A stretch of DNA of 64,000 nt from Diphasiastrum complanatum (taxonomy: Eukaryota; Streptophyta; Lycopodiopsida; Lycopodiales; Lycopodiaceae), in assembly GCA_029204225.1 (NCBI GenBank), contig CM055100.1:47382516-47446515 (forward strand). The letters are read 5' to 3'. Within the stretch, counting starts at the first letter, position 1, and every line of letters begins with the position of its first letter. This document shows positions 25,257-37,210 of the stretch, piece after piece. Under the pieces are notes generated by a model that saw only the letters and a list, made by a program, of their open reading frames with translations, was not told the origin of the DNA and ran no database searches. The position numbers were made by a program, and so were the translations under genes.

Positions 25257-27790
25257 CTACAATACTTCTGAATACACAATGTTCTGAGTGTACCTCGCCA
25301 CTCCATCCACATCCGTAAATCGATTGTTCTTGTCAGTAATCAGCACACGAAGACTTGCTGAATTTCGCACTCTCAAAAGTGTGACATACAGCTGCCCATG
25401 ACTAAACACAGGCTGAGGCAAATACAATCTAATCGTATCCATAGTCTGTCCCTGTGCTTTGTTTATTGTCATGGCAAATGTTGCTCTGATAGGAAACTGG
25501 ACCCTCTGCAATTCAAACAGTATGTTCGAATCGCTTGGCACTATAGGGATACGTGGAATAAGGACTCTACTCTCTATATTCTTTTCGGTCACTATCTCTG
25601 CCTCTATGACTTGTCTACCCAATCTACGAATGATGAGTCTCGTACCATTGCACAATCCTTTGTGCGACGCGATAGACTACAACAACATCACTATCATGCC
25701 AACCTTCAACACCAATCTATGGGGAGGACATCCACTCAGTTGCAAGCTGCTCAAAAGCTCCACTGGGTACACACCAGAGTCATCACACTCAACCACGCTC
25801 TCAACACTATAAAATGTGCAAGCATCACCAGGTAGTTGCTCAACAACTTTCGAATTGATCTCATCCACGTTTTCGTTCAACGAAGTCAATATTGCATGGC
25901 TTCTTAAAAAATCAACATCCATGTATCGTCGTGCAATATCGGGGAAAGTGAATTCATACACATTCCGCATCCTTAGACACATACACTTTGGCAAAGAAAT
26001 CAAATCCAAGCCACGATGCACGAACATGGGCTCGCGACCATCTCCAATACTCAATAAATACTCTACGAACCTCGACTGCTCGTTCCTATCGGCTCCCTCC
26101 ACACCCATAACACGCATGTTCGATGACAGTTTGTGCACCTCCATATATTTTCACAAACTCGAACACTTCAGTGAAGCGCTCACAATTTGTGCACGACTGT
26201 CTCGTCGCACCACTGGGAACACCTGATGGAAATCACAGCCAAAAACGATCGGAATCCCTCCAAATGGAGTATCAATATCCAATATGTCTCGTAGAGATCG
26301 ATCCACACACTCAATCACACTTATATCAAATGGGAGCCTCGTCTCAAATAGTGAGTCGACATGCCATCAAAAGCTTATCTAACGGAGACTGTTTCGTGAT
26401 GTTGCAGGTCGAGCTTTCATTCAATTCCGTCGGAGGAATCCTAACTGCCAGTGCTATCCAACCTTATGCACGCACGTACGACAACATACCACTATAGAGA
26501 AACGTCTTACCTGTACCACCTGGACCATCTACAAAGAACACTCCACCCACTCTTCGTACCACATGCTCACGTACTACACGGTCAAAAAACATGCGTTGAT
26601 CTACATTCAATCTCTCAATGTCAGCCTCTACCTCTAGAAGGGTCTCATCGAGAGATATCTCCTCACGAAATAGTGGAGAAAACTCAACATCGCTTTCAGG
26701 AAGTGTGAAGCCAAAATTTGTCAATGACTTTCCCGATGCCTGCATGTGCGTCTCCACATCTAGAAGAGCCCTATCTACCAAAATCTGACTCACAGTAACG
26801 ATCTTGTACGTTACTGGTTGTCCCAACTCCTCCTCGTAATCCTCTACTAAATGGGGCTCTATACTCTTCCAAAGATCTAATGGATCGGAAGGGGCACACG
26901 TCAAAAGAAATACAACGAACATGAGACGAAGTTGCAACGGAGTCCCCCATGACACCGCCACCAGTAGGCAGTTACTCCATTCCATCTCGTCGTTGATAAG
27001 AAGTATATGCCTGCAAGCATCTCTGAATGACGAAAACAACTCACTGTCAATTGTGCGGAAGTCCTCGAAACTTGTTGCACCTCTTACATGAGCCAAAAGA
27101 ACTCGCAAATAAAATCGCTCTCCTTTGGATGGATGGACAAAATACATACGTCCAATGGCCGGAATGGACTGTGCATTGCTTTTACGGGTCCACCTTCGGC
27201 ACTCTCCTATTGTAAACGTAAAACTGTGGCAAGTCTTGGTACTACAACTCTCGGGCCTCTGAATCGCCACTTCTATTCAGTTCAAAAAAAGTTGTCAAAG
27301 TGGTACTCGAATGACCTTCTACGACCTCCTCTAAATCGGCTCCCTCAGTAAAGTAAACCAACTCCTGTCCTGCCAGATGAACTGCCAGTCAAGTCACAAC
27401 TGGCTTATGAGCACCCATAGAAAGCCCAAACAATCGCCAACAAGCCTCACTCGCAGAGAAATATCGAGCATTCAAAAATTGCTCTATCTCATTGACTGGC
27501 GCAAATGTCTGACCACCACCCTCCACAACCACTGCCGTAATCATATCTGGTTCCTTTTGTACACGTACTTGTACAAATTCTTCACGCTACGTATATGTAC
27601 ACATATCTCTATGTTGATGTGACACTGAAAATGTAGTGTCAACCATCTTTTGTACGATACTACCCACCTGTTATCTAATTCTATTCCATGCGACTTCACA
27701 TTCACTCCGTTCTTGATATTAATTATAATTACAATGTTTAGGCCACCCCTTTAGCTCTCATTGTTGTAGGACTGTAGAGAACAGGTCGGC
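25257..27790 (-). pseudogene. Helitron Rep/helicase (RepHel) with PIF1-like helicase, inactivated
   Basis: On the minus strand several frames join into a Helitron protein. From about 27760 come ELDNRWVVSYKRWL, CHINIE and VKNLYKYVYK; the last resembles the Rep tyrosine-containing block. Next come NARYFSASEACWRLFGL and HLAGQELVYFTEGA. The PIF1-type helicase follows: Walker A GPGGTGKTF (about 26500), a DEAP Walker B preceded by a stop in place of Trp, PFGGIPIVFGCDFHQVFP, LSSNMRV, LCNGTRL, and finally INKAQGQTMD and VFSHGQLYVTLLRVR near the C-terminus. Helitron RepHel nicks and unwinds DNA for rolling-circle transposition. Inactivating changes include stops in the Rep-proximal part, a frameshift near 27200, another near 27556, and a deletion between Walker A and Walker B. 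The HUH nuclease motif is not visible. The identification is secure; the element is dead. Confidence 0.9.
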
Positions 27791-27810
27791 GTAGCCCTTT
27801 TTGGTACTTG

Positions 27811-27985
27811 CGACTCTGCGGGAGGGCATTTTGATTGGCCAAAAATCCTCTACTAACATCTTGTGGCTTTTGTGGGGGGGTTTACCCTCTTGGGCTGGTT
27901 AAAAATCTTCTACAAACAAACTCCTAATTGTGCCTCTTGTGGGAGGATTCACCCTCCTAGGCTGGTTAAAAATCCCCTCCAGCAA
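27811..27985 (+). repeat. three-copy tandem repeat, about 63 bp
   Basis: The phrase CTTGTGGGAGGATTCACCCTCC, here split as CTTGTGGGAGG and ATTCACCCTCC, is followed by GGCTGGTTAAAAATC. It recurs three times with substitutions. Confidence 0.75.
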
Positions 27986-28382
<397 letters not shown>

Positions 28383-28769
28383 TCTAGCAGGTTTGGGAGG
28401 GAGAGGTGCAAAGAAGAGTGTGCTCCCTGCACCTGGATAGCCTTTAAGAAGAGGCATGAATAAAAATGTAATTAGAATTATTCGTTAGCCAGGAATTAAC
28501 AAATCGAACAATGAAGTTTGTGGAACTGTGAGTTACTACATCGAAGAAAATTTTGTAGATCAGCTGATGTACATCAAGTTCATAAATTGGTCAACAGGTA
28601 TGCCACATGCTCAGAATTGCAGGACCATCCTAGTTTCAGTGTATGTTCTACTTTCCACTTTTTAGCTAGCAGTGGCTTAACACCAATGTAAGGTAATGGG
28701 GGAAGAATCCCTTCATTTTAGAGCTCAAGCTTGTGTTGTGGTGCTTATATTACACGTTCCAATCTGTAG

Positions 28770-28935
28770 AGTTTGCCCATTGGACCTCAAAGAAGCGGTG
28801 TCAAGTTTAATATATGTTGCACCCAGAGCTGCTGACTTGCCAGAGTTACTGCAATTGCGTTCTCTTTTTGCCTCTAAATATTGGAAGGAGTACATAGTAG
28901 CTACGTCAAAATTGTGTCTTGAGTGTGGGGACTAG
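28770..28935 (+). pseudogene. IST1-like (ESCRT-III associated) exon fragment
   Basis: The frame gives CPLDLKEAVSSLIYVAPR, then AADLPELLQLRSLF and SKYWKEYIVATSKL. This is the conserved IST1 (DUF292) core segment, normally CP-DL-EAISSLI-AAPR-ADLPEL--VR-LF--KYG-EF. IST1 proteins act with ESCRT-III and Vps4 in multivesicular body sorting. A splice acceptor (CTGTAG) precedes the exon at 28768-28769. The frame then runs into a stop at 28933 instead of continuing towards the usual CGVN segment and a donor. Neighbouring exons are absent and a 150 bp GA array lies upstream. It is a single orphan exon, probably captured or pseudogenised. Family call is good; function is unlikely. Confidence 0.8.
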
Positions 28936-29545
<610 letters not shown>

Positions 29546-29861
29546 TGCTATTGCAAATGCCTAGACCATTGGCAGCACATAATGAAAATTTAAGGCCCAA
29601 TGATCACTCATTAATTACAGAGTGGCCAACTTGACAGCCCATTTAATGTGGATTACCACTTGGACTTGGAATGTAGACTCTGGAGCATAAAGTCTAGCTA
29701 GTCACACCTAGTTTCGATTGAATTTACACCTAACATGCCAATCACATCATAGGACTTATAATCAAAATATATTAGCTTTCACATTTGAAGGGTACGTTTT
29801 TAATTCGCACTTCTTTGATATTTAAATGGGCCCTTGACTGCATTGCAACTTGCAAATACCA

Positions 29862-29995
29862 AGGTATGCATGGGTGTGGGGAGGAGGATGCATGAAGACC
29901 CATGCATCCACCTACCCCAAGCATAGGCGGCCGATATAGGCGACGGCCGATAATTTGGAAACTGAGTATCTCGTTGACGGGCGATGCCTTTTTCT
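29862..29995 (-). mobile_element. partial Helitron-like terminal segment, copy d
   Basis: On the minus strand it reads CGCCCGTCAACGAGATACT, then GTTTCCAAATTATCGGCCG and ATCGGCCGCC. This aligns with 36107-36172, but the final hairpin and CTAG are missing. CATGCATCC and GGGGAGGAGGATGCATG words lie outside, as at copy a and at 36.2 kb. The internal side runs directly into a poly-G tract and the TTTCGCGAAA array. Confidence 0.6.
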
Positions 29996-30001
29996 GGAGG
30001 G

Positions 30002-33000
30002 CGGGGGGGGGGGGGGGGGGGGAATGTTGGGAAAATTTCCATGAAGGTTTTGCGAAAATCACTGAAGACTACGAGAAAATATCTCCAAAAATTTCCCCGA
30101 AGCGAGAGTCAATTTTTTTCGAGGTATTTTCGCGAAATTTTCCGAGGACCAATGCCGCGAAAATCCAGATGCCCTCACGAAGATACCTCGAAACGCGAAA
30201 ATACCTCAAAAAAATTTTCTGGAGGGGAGGCCTCGAAAATATCGCAAAAATTGGCAAATCCTCGCGAATCGTTCAAGAAAATCGGCCCACGAAAGGTTTC
30301 GCAAAAATACCTTGAAAAATTTCGACGTATTTTCACGAGAGCATCAAGATTTTCGCGAAATCTTTGCGAAAATTTTTTCGTGGGCATTGATTTCACGAAA
30401 GTTTCGCAAAAATCTCGATGCCCTCGTGAGAATACCTTGAAACACGAAAATTTTCGAGGTATTTTCGCAAAGGCATTTTGATTTTTGCGAAACCTTTCGT
30501 GGGCCGATTTTCTCAAAAATATCGCGAAAATGAACGAGTCCTCGCGAAGCCTTCGTGAAATTCGGCAATCCTTCGAATTATTTTTTTAGAGTATTTTCAC
30601 GTTTCGAGTTATTTTCGCGAAGGCATCGAAATTTTAGCGAAAATTTCGCGAAGCCTTCAGGGATTTTCGTGAACGGCCTTCAAGGAAATTTCACGAAATT
30701 TTCGCAAAGGCTTCAGTTATTTTCGTGACATTGACCCTCAACAAAAAGGCGACACTTGAGGGGGAGAGCCAATGTCGTGAAAATTTCGCCAAATTTCCCT
30801 GAAGGTTTTGTGAAAATCACTGAAGGCTTCGCGAAAATTTAGCGAAAATCCCGGTGCCCTCGCGAAGATATTTCGAAATGCGAAAAAACCTTGAAAATAT
30901 TTTCTAGAGGGGAGGCCTCGAAAATATCGCGAAAATTGGCGAATCCTCGTGAAGCCTTCGCGAAATTGGCCCACGAAAAACTTTTGCGAAAATCCCAATT
31001 CCTTTCGCACACTCAAAAATTTTTCGTGTTTCGAGGTATTTTTGTGAGGGCATCGAGATTTTCGCGAAATTTTTGCGAAAGTTTTTCGTGGGCATTAATT
31101 TTGCGAAGGCTTTTTCCCAATGCCCTCGCATTTTTCTAGACGGGGGGGGGGGGGGGGGGGGGGGGGGGCAATCTCGAGAAAATTTACCTGAAGGTTTCGC
31201 GAAAATCACTGAAGGCTAAGCGAAAATATCTCGAAAGATTTCGCTGAAGCTAGTGTTGCATTTTTTTTCGAGGTATTTTCGTGTTTTGAGTTATTTTCAC
31301 GAATATTTCGCAAAGCCTTCACAGATTTTTGCGAATGGCCTTCGGGGAAATTTTGCGAAATTTTAGTGAAGGCTTCAGTTGTTTTCGCGACACTGACCCT
31401 CGAAAAAAAGGCGACACTTGAGGGGTAGGGCCAATGTCGTGAAAACTTTGCGAAATTTTCTAGGGAGGGCCAATGTCGTGAAATTTTGCGAAAATCACTG
31501 AAGGGCGAAAATTTTTGAGGTATTTTCGCTAAGGCATCGAGATTTTGAAAAAATTTCATGGGCATTGATTTCGTGAAGGTTTTGTGAAATTTTTGAGAAA
31601 ATCCCAATGCCCTTGCGAAAATACCTCGAAACGTGAAAATTCCAATGCCCTCGCCTTTTTCTGGAGAGGGGGAGAGGGGGGGGGGGGGGGGGGCGATCTC
31701 GTGAAAATTTACCTAAAGTTTTCGAGAAAATCACTGAAGGCTATAAAAAAATATCTCGAAAAATTTCCTTCAAGCCAATGCCGCATTTTTTTCGAGGTAT
31801 TTGCGCGTTTCAAGTTATTTTCACGAAAATTTTGCGCAACCTTCAGGAATTTTCGTGAACGGCCTTCAGGGAAATTTCGCGAAATTTTCGCGAAGGCTTC
31901 AGTTATTTTTGCGACACTGACCCTCGATAAAAAGGCGACACTTGAGGGAGAGGGCCAATGTCGAGAAAACTTCGTAAAATTTTCCAGGGAGGGGCAATGT
32001 CGCGAAATTTTGCAAAAATCACTGAAGGCCGAAAATTTTCGAGGTACTTTCGCTAAGGCATCGAAATTTTTGCGAAAATTTTGCGATATTTTTTGTGGGC
32101 ATTGATTTCGCGAAGGTTTCGCGAAAATCCCAATGCCCTCGCGAAAGTACCCCGAAACGTGAAAATACCAATGCCCTCGCGAAAATACCTTGAAACGTGC
32201 AAATCCCAATGCCCTCGCATTTTTCGAGAGGGGGGAGGGGGGGGCAATCTCACGAAAATTTACCCTAAGCTTTCGCGAAAATCATTGAAGGCTGCGTGAA
32301 AATATCTCGAAAATTTTCTCTGAAGCCAGTGTCGCATTTCTTTTGAGGTATTTTCGCGTTTCGAGTCATTTTGGCAAAAATTTCTCGAAGCCTTCAGGGA
32401 TTTTCGCGAACCGCCTTCGGGAAATTTTCACGAAGGTTTCTCGTGGGCAGTGATTTCGCGAAGGTTTCGCGAAAATCCCAATGCCCTCGCGAAAGTACCT
32501 CGAAATGCAAAAATACCAATGTCCTCACGAAAATACCTCGAAACGCAAAAATCCCAATGCCCCGGATTTTTTTGGAGGGGGGAGGGCCAATCTCGCGAAA
32601 ATTTACCTGAAGGTTTCACGAAAATTTCACAAAAATCACTGAAGGCTATGCGAAAATATCTCGAAAAATTTCCCTGAAGCCAGTGTCGCATTTTTTTCGA
32701 GGTATTTTCGCGTTTCGAGTTATTTTGGAGAAAATTTCGCGAAGACTTCAGGGATTTTCTCGAACAGCCTTCAAGGAAATTTCGCGAAGGCTTCAGTTAT
32801 TTTAGCGACACTGACTCTCAAAAAAAAGGAGACACTTGAGGGAGACAACCAATGTCGCGAAAACTTCGTGAAATTTTCCAAGGAGAGCCAATGTCGCGAA
32901 ATTTTGCGAAAATCACTTAAGGCCGAGAATTTTCGAGGTATTTTCGCTAAGGCATCGAGATTTTCGCGAAAATTTTGTGAAAATTTTTCGTGGCCATTGA

Positions 33001-33340
33001 TTTCGTGAAGGTTTCGCGAAAATCCCAATGCCCTCGCAGAAATACCTCGAAACACAAAATTTTTCGACGTATTTTTGCGAAGGCATCGGGATTTTCGCGA
33101 AAAAATTTCGTGGGCCAATTTCGCGAACGATTCGCCCATTTTCAAGAAAATATCGCAAATTTTGGTGAATCCTCGCGAAGCCTTTGCGAAAATCAACAAA
33201 TCCTTTGCGAAAATAAGTTTTGCGAAAATCTGAATGCCCTCGCGAAAATACCTCGAAACGTGAAAATTTTCGAGGTATTTTCGCCAAGGCATTGAAATTT
33301 TTGCTAAATTTTCGTGGGCTGATTTTTGCGAAGGCTTCGC
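30002..33340. repeat. 3.3 kb array of TTTCGCGAAA-type palindromic words with higher-order units
   Basis: The array is a dense mosaic of TTTCGCGAAA, AAAATTTTCG, CCTCGAAACG and GGCCAATGTCGCGAA words. Higher-order units of about 540 bp are visible. Each starts after a G-rich tract (near 31142, 31678 and 32228) with CAATCTCG(C/A)GAAAATTTACC. It then runs through CACTGAAGGCT, TTTTTTTCGAGGTATTTTCG, GAAGCCTTCAGGGATTTT, GACACTGACCCTCGA, GGCGACACTTGAGGG, and GGGCATTGATTTCGCGAAGG, and ends AATCCCAATGCCCTCGC. A shortened unit begins near 32575. The first part (30023-31141) contains related but reordered units. Frames on all strands are open for up to 200 codons because the repeats lack stops; they encode Phe/Arg/Lys-rich monotony and are not genes. 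Confidence 0.92.
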
Positions 33341-33626
33341 GTTCCAGATCGAATATATTCGGAAGATCATTTTCTCCTTCTGGATGAGTCGAAGGAAGTA
33401 GAAAATGATAGTGGTTTCGATAGGTCTCCTTCATAAGAGCATTCGTTTAGCGAACATTTGCAGACTCTTGAAGGTGCTGCTTCGTATGAAGGCTCTTTTG
33501 AGCCGGATCAGAATGTGGGATATGGTTCTAGAGGAGGTTTCTCACCTGTGTGAGGTTAATGGTAAACCCTTTGGAGCTGAAGACGACTCTGGTTTGTTCG
33601 GATTTTCGGAACAGTCTCATGTTGGT

Positions 33627-33746
33627 TCAACTTACGGTGTTGTCCTTCCCCCGCCACATGAAATGCAATCTGAAGAAGGCTTTCTCTCAACTAACGGTGC
33701 TGTCCTTCCCCCGCCACATGAAATGCAATTTGAAGAAGGCTTTCTC
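33627..33746 (+). repeat. 60 bp in-frame tandem duplication in clathrin light chain exon
   Basis: Copies at 33627-33686 and 33687-33746 differ at a few positions and duplicate the LPPPHEMQ-EEGF block as 20 residues. Confidence 0.93.
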
Positions 33747-34460
33747 TTGAGAGAGTGTAAGAGGTATAGCCGCTTTATGTTTTACGTTAGAGAAAGTGTC
33801 TCTTTCACCCAAAAGTGTGCTGGATCAAAATTGGGTCAACCAAAACTCATCGATCAGGAAGTTTGTTCCAGTAATATCATTGGAAAAGAGGCCTTCGTTT
33901 GGGACACCTTTACGTGGAAATGGTGAGGAAGATTAGAGAATGGTTACGGTGCCCAGGATTGAGTATCCAGAAGCAGAGAGCAGTAGTTGGTGGAGTAGTT
34001 CCTCTTTCAGTCCCCCTACTGGGAAATGGATCGTAGTGCACTCACCAAAGAACTCCTTGCCTTCTTCTGACCATGTTCATGTCTTCTCAGATTTTATCAC
34101 CCAACGGGAACTACATTTTTCAAAGTCATTTGGATCATCTTCTAAGCAATCTGTTTTTGCTTTTTATTGTGCTATGTGATGTTTCAAACTTTCTAAATTT
34201 ATGCAGATTTTGAAGCTATTTTTTTTTTGCTCTCAAAACTATCCCAGATATCTCTATCCTAACTTCATCCCTGTCTGCTGCAGCAACCATCATGAAATAC
34301 TCTACACACACTGTGGAGCCCAAATTCGCTAATGGTTGTAACACACTGCTACTACTCTGTGAAGAATTGACAGGTTGATATTTCTTTCACGTTTTGCTGC
34401 AAGCAAGAATCTTCTGAAGCTCCTGATGCAAATGGCAGGAAGGCCACCAGATCATCAGAT

Positions 34461-34504
34461 GTCAGAGGTAGCACGTCATCAGCCGTCAGAGGTAGCACGT
34501 CAAA
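34461..34504 (+). repeat. 24 bp tandem duplication at candidate exon boundary
   Basis: GTCAGAGGTAGCACGTCA occurs at 34461 and again at 34485, around the candidate exon 2 acceptor of the clathrin light chain fragment. Confidence 0.85.
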
Positions 34505-34713
34505 TGTCACTAACAAAACTCCGATTAGCGAGAATGAGAAAGGTTGGAGATGAGAGGTTAAGTGAAGAAATCTGTGAAGCAGGGTTTGTGAAGAAAGAAT
34601 GGGATGCGAGGAAGCAAAGATGTCTGGAGATGACGATGAATGTCAAGCTTTTGAACATGATTCTAATTCGAAAGATGATGACTAAGAAGTTTTTTATCAC
34701 TTCTTATGTTTAA

Positions 34714-35309
34714 TGTAGTTTTTCTTTTAATGTAGGAAAGTAGAAGGAAGGGGCTTTGTTTCAAACCTTTAACAAAAAAACAAAAAACGATGTACTTTTT
34801 GAAAAAATGAATGCAAAGTATCTTTGTTTCATCAAATGAGATTTCATTGTTTATTTTAAAAATTGTTTATGTTTTTTAAAGGGATTGCATTATTACATTG
34901 TTTTTGCTGCTAAAATGTTAATTTTCTTACAAACATTAATCAAGCAATGAACATAAACATTTTTTTGCTTTGATGCTAATGTTTATTTAATGTTGTTTTA
35001 AGATCTCCAAGTGTTGGTGCAATTTATCAGGCAGGCCAAGATGGACGCTGCCCGGGATCATGTACATACAGGGGATATTCGCAACAATAACACTTGGGCA
35101 GTGAAGAAGAGGAGACTATCCATCAGTAGTTGCAAGAAATCAAATAATTACCCAACTGCAACTACTCAAGTTCATAATAATTCAACTGAAGAAGCTTCCT
35201 TTGCCATCCCATTCAAATATGAAGCAGCATCAAACATGGTTATTTTTTTAAAGACTCTAGGGCAGAAACTTGGGTGCATTTCTCTCTCTCCCTTATACTT
35301 AACTGATAC
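34714..35309. other. AT-rich DNA and an unassigned 142-codon frame
   Basis: After T-rich DNA, a plus-strand frame (35011-35439) follows a pyrimidine-rich stretch and a TTTTAAG acceptor-like site near 35000. Its peptide is not recognised. It could be a further captured exon. Confidence 0.3.
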
Positions 35310-35640
35310 AGATGTTATAGCGTCCATTGTTGAACCATCGTTGAAACATCGTTCAAGCACTGATATGGATGTTATAGCATCCATCGTTGGAACCATCGTT
35401 ATAATAATTATGTTATTATGTTATAGCATCCATCGTTGAAACATCCATCGTTGAACCATCGTTATAACACCAAATCGAATCACCAAATCATTGAACCATC
35501 GTTATGGCATCGTTGAACCATCGTTATAACTCCAAATCGTTATAGCAGAAACCATCATTGATATAACACCAAATCATTGAAACATCCATTGTTGAAACAT
35601 CAATCGTTGAACCATCGTTAGCAACATATCTTGCCCTAGC
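35310..35640 (+). repeat. minisatellite of CATCGTTGAAAC/ACCATCGTTATA words
   Basis: Imperfect units of about 20-45 bp built from CATC(C)ATCGTTGAA, ACCATCGTTATAAC and CACCAAATC are repeated more than ten times. Confidence 0.85.
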
Positions 35641-35739
35641 ATAATATTATAGCAACGTATCTTGCGTTAGCATTATTATTAGAACATCAAATCGTTGACA
35701 AATGTTTCTCACCTTTTCAAAATGAGCCGAAGAAATCTA

Positions 35740-35740
<1 letters not shown>

Positions 35741-35767
<27 letters not shown>
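35741..35767. repeat. short (GA)n microsatellite
   Basis: About 13 GA units. Confidence 0.9.
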
Positions 35768-35770
<3 letters not shown>

Positions 35771-35849
35771 GACACATCAACCATCTGTAAGCTATTGTGA
35801 TAGACGATGAGTTGCAGAACTTAGTAATGGCTTAAATGCGGCCTAAATG

Positions 35850-36095
35850 TTGTCACTCACAATTCTCACAGTCCCTATGCAGCCCATTACGGTCCCATCA
35901 CTATCCCTATGCCCATCACAGTCCCTATGCAGCCTAAATGCTTTGAACGAACCGCAAACCGCACTCACTCGGATCCCTCACACCGCAAAGGATTCCATTT
36001 TGACCGCATATGACCGCATTTCATCGCAAAGAACCGCAAAGTCAACGATTGCGGTCACGTAAGGACCGCCACGTAAGGACCGCACAGGGACCACC
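35850..36095 (+). repeat. array of CCCTATGCAGCC and ACCGCAAA/GGACCGC words
   Basis: The left half repeats CAGTCCCTATGCAGCC and CCATCAC words. The right half repeats ACCGCA(A/T), GACCGCAT and CACGTAAGGACCGC. The array lies directly internal to the terminus at 36107-36202, comparable in position to the arrays next to terminus copies b and d. Confidence 0.75.
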
Positions 36096-36106
36096 GCCGC
36101 TAGATC

Positions 36107-36202
36107 GAAAAATCATCGTCCGTCAACGACATACTGAATTTCCAAATCATCGGCACCTAGATCGGCCGCCATTGCCCGTCAACGACGGGCACTCATTACT
36201 AG
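36107..36202 (+). mobile_element. Helitron-like 3' terminus, intact copy
   Basis: The segment ends with the perfect hairpin GCCCGTC-AAC-GACGGGC (36174-36190), eight bases, then CTAG at 36199-36202, followed by T. A GC-rich hairpin about ten bases before CTRR, with a T after it, is the standard Helitron 3' end. Compared with copy c, similarity stops at CTAG, which supports it as an element end. A subterminal CCGTCAACGAC word occurs at 36119. The matching 5' TC end was not located. Confidence 0.7.
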
Positions 36203-36235
36203 TCTATATATATATTTAAACTTACATACGCTTTT

Positions 36236-36370
36236 GCGCATGGGTGAGGGACCCCATGCATCCTCCTCCCCTCACCCATGCATACACTTTTTTGAACCAA
36301 ACATGATGGGGAGGAGGATGCATGTATGGGGAGAACAAGATGCATGGCCCTCCTCCCCATGCATGCATAT
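36236..36370. repeat. CATGCATCCTCCTCCCC / GGGTGAGGGG palindromic repeat
   Basis: Alternating inverted copies of CCATGCATCCTCCTCCCC and GCATGGGTGAGGG recur here, at 22480-22615 and at 29862-29912, each beside a Helitron-like terminus. Confidence 0.8.
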
Positions 36371-36520
36371 ACATTGGCTACTGTCCAACCTTGGCAGTGC
36401 ATATTCAATATAGCCACATATTTATTTATTGACCACCTTTTCAAGACAACCAATTTTCTAACATAGCCACCTTTTCTATTTACCTTATCACCTTATGATG
36501 AATGGAACTAATTTCCTAAT

Positions 36521-36790
36521 CTCTCTCTCTCTAAATCCTCATCTCTCTCTCTCTCTAAATGCTCATCTCTCAATCTCTTTGGATCGGGAGGAAGTGGTAT
36601 GCATATCTCTCTCTCTCTGAACTCTCTCTCGGAAGGGGTGGATCGCGGATGTGGCAGCAAGGGGCAGGCAGGCATGTCTCTCTCTTTGGATCGTGAGGAA
36701 GGGGTGGATCGAGACTGTGGCAGCAAGGGGCAGGCAAGCAGGCGGCTCTTGGGTGCAATGACAACAAGGGGCAGGCAGGCAGGCGACATG
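36521..36790. repeat. CT-rich tract and 68 bp minisatellite
   Basis: After CT runs, the unit GGAAGGGGTGGATCG, then GGCAGCAAGGGGCAGGCA, occurs at about 36631 and 36699, with a partial third near 36761. Confidence 0.85.
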
Positions 36791-37210
36791 AAATAGTGAC
36801 TGTATTTGCACAAGACGATTCGAAATTCTTCAGTCTTCAGAGTGCCGGCTGTTTTAACCAAGTCAAAGTACAAGGATGGATCTTTGACTTCTGTGAACGT
36901 TACAAGATATAATTGAACTACACCAAAGGACTATACTATCCATGGAACGAAAACGGTGAAACTATTCAATGTGATCTCTGCAATTTCAAAACATTTCTTT
37001 CATATACAATATTGGAATGCTTCCTGAGCTACAGGTCAATCTCTTCTTTTATTAGAAGTATGAACAGATGAAAGGAGCTTATGTGCTATGATTAATTATT
37101 TTGACAAATAAACAGTTCAACTACAGTATTCTCCCCATAATCTGCTACAGTAACACTTATTTACGAAAATGATTAATGATGATAGAACTAACCCAGACAT
37201 TCACTTTTAG
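36791..37210. other. sequence upstream of permease exon, no gene seen
   Basis: It should hold the intron before the permease exon. The preceding exon was not recognised. Confidence 0.3.

Larger units (their letters stand above)
33404..34713 (+). pseudogene. clathrin light chain, two-exon fragment
   Basis: Exon 1 (to 33756) contains GLFGFSEQ, then YGVVLPPPHEMQSEEGF, repeated as GAVLPPPHEMQFEEGFLLRE. This is the plant clathrin light chain signature (G-VLPPP-EM--EEGF-LREWRR) next to the first intron. A consensus donor GTAAGA follows at 33757. A candidate acceptor at 34494-34495 opens exon 2 from 34496 with RLARMRK, GDERLSEEICEAG and KKEWDARKQR. These align without gaps to the coiled-coil heavy-chain-binding helix of plant light chains. 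Clathrin light chains coat vesicles at the trans-Golgi and plasma membrane. Upstream of 33550 the frame is broken by a stop and a shift (EHSFSEHLQTLEGAA in another frame). The C-terminal part and start codon are missing. A 60 bp in-frame duplication (33627-33746) adds 20 residues. An alternative frame over 34626-34683 ends in an acidic tail, so the true end is unclear. Function is unlikely. Confidence 0.75.

Noticed and set aside
25398-27351. Plus-strand frames opposite the Helitron helicase
   Set aside because: They are antisense shadows of the helicase frames.
29902-33434. Many frames of 60-200 codons on both strands with Phe/Arg/Lys/Ser-rich sequence
   Set aside because: They arise because TTTCGCGAAA-type repeats lack stop codons; the peptides mirror the repeat and have no family.
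36508-36873. Cys/Pro-rich minus-strand frames over the 68 bp minisatellite
   Set aside because: The peptide repeat follows the DNA repeat and occurs in more than one frame.
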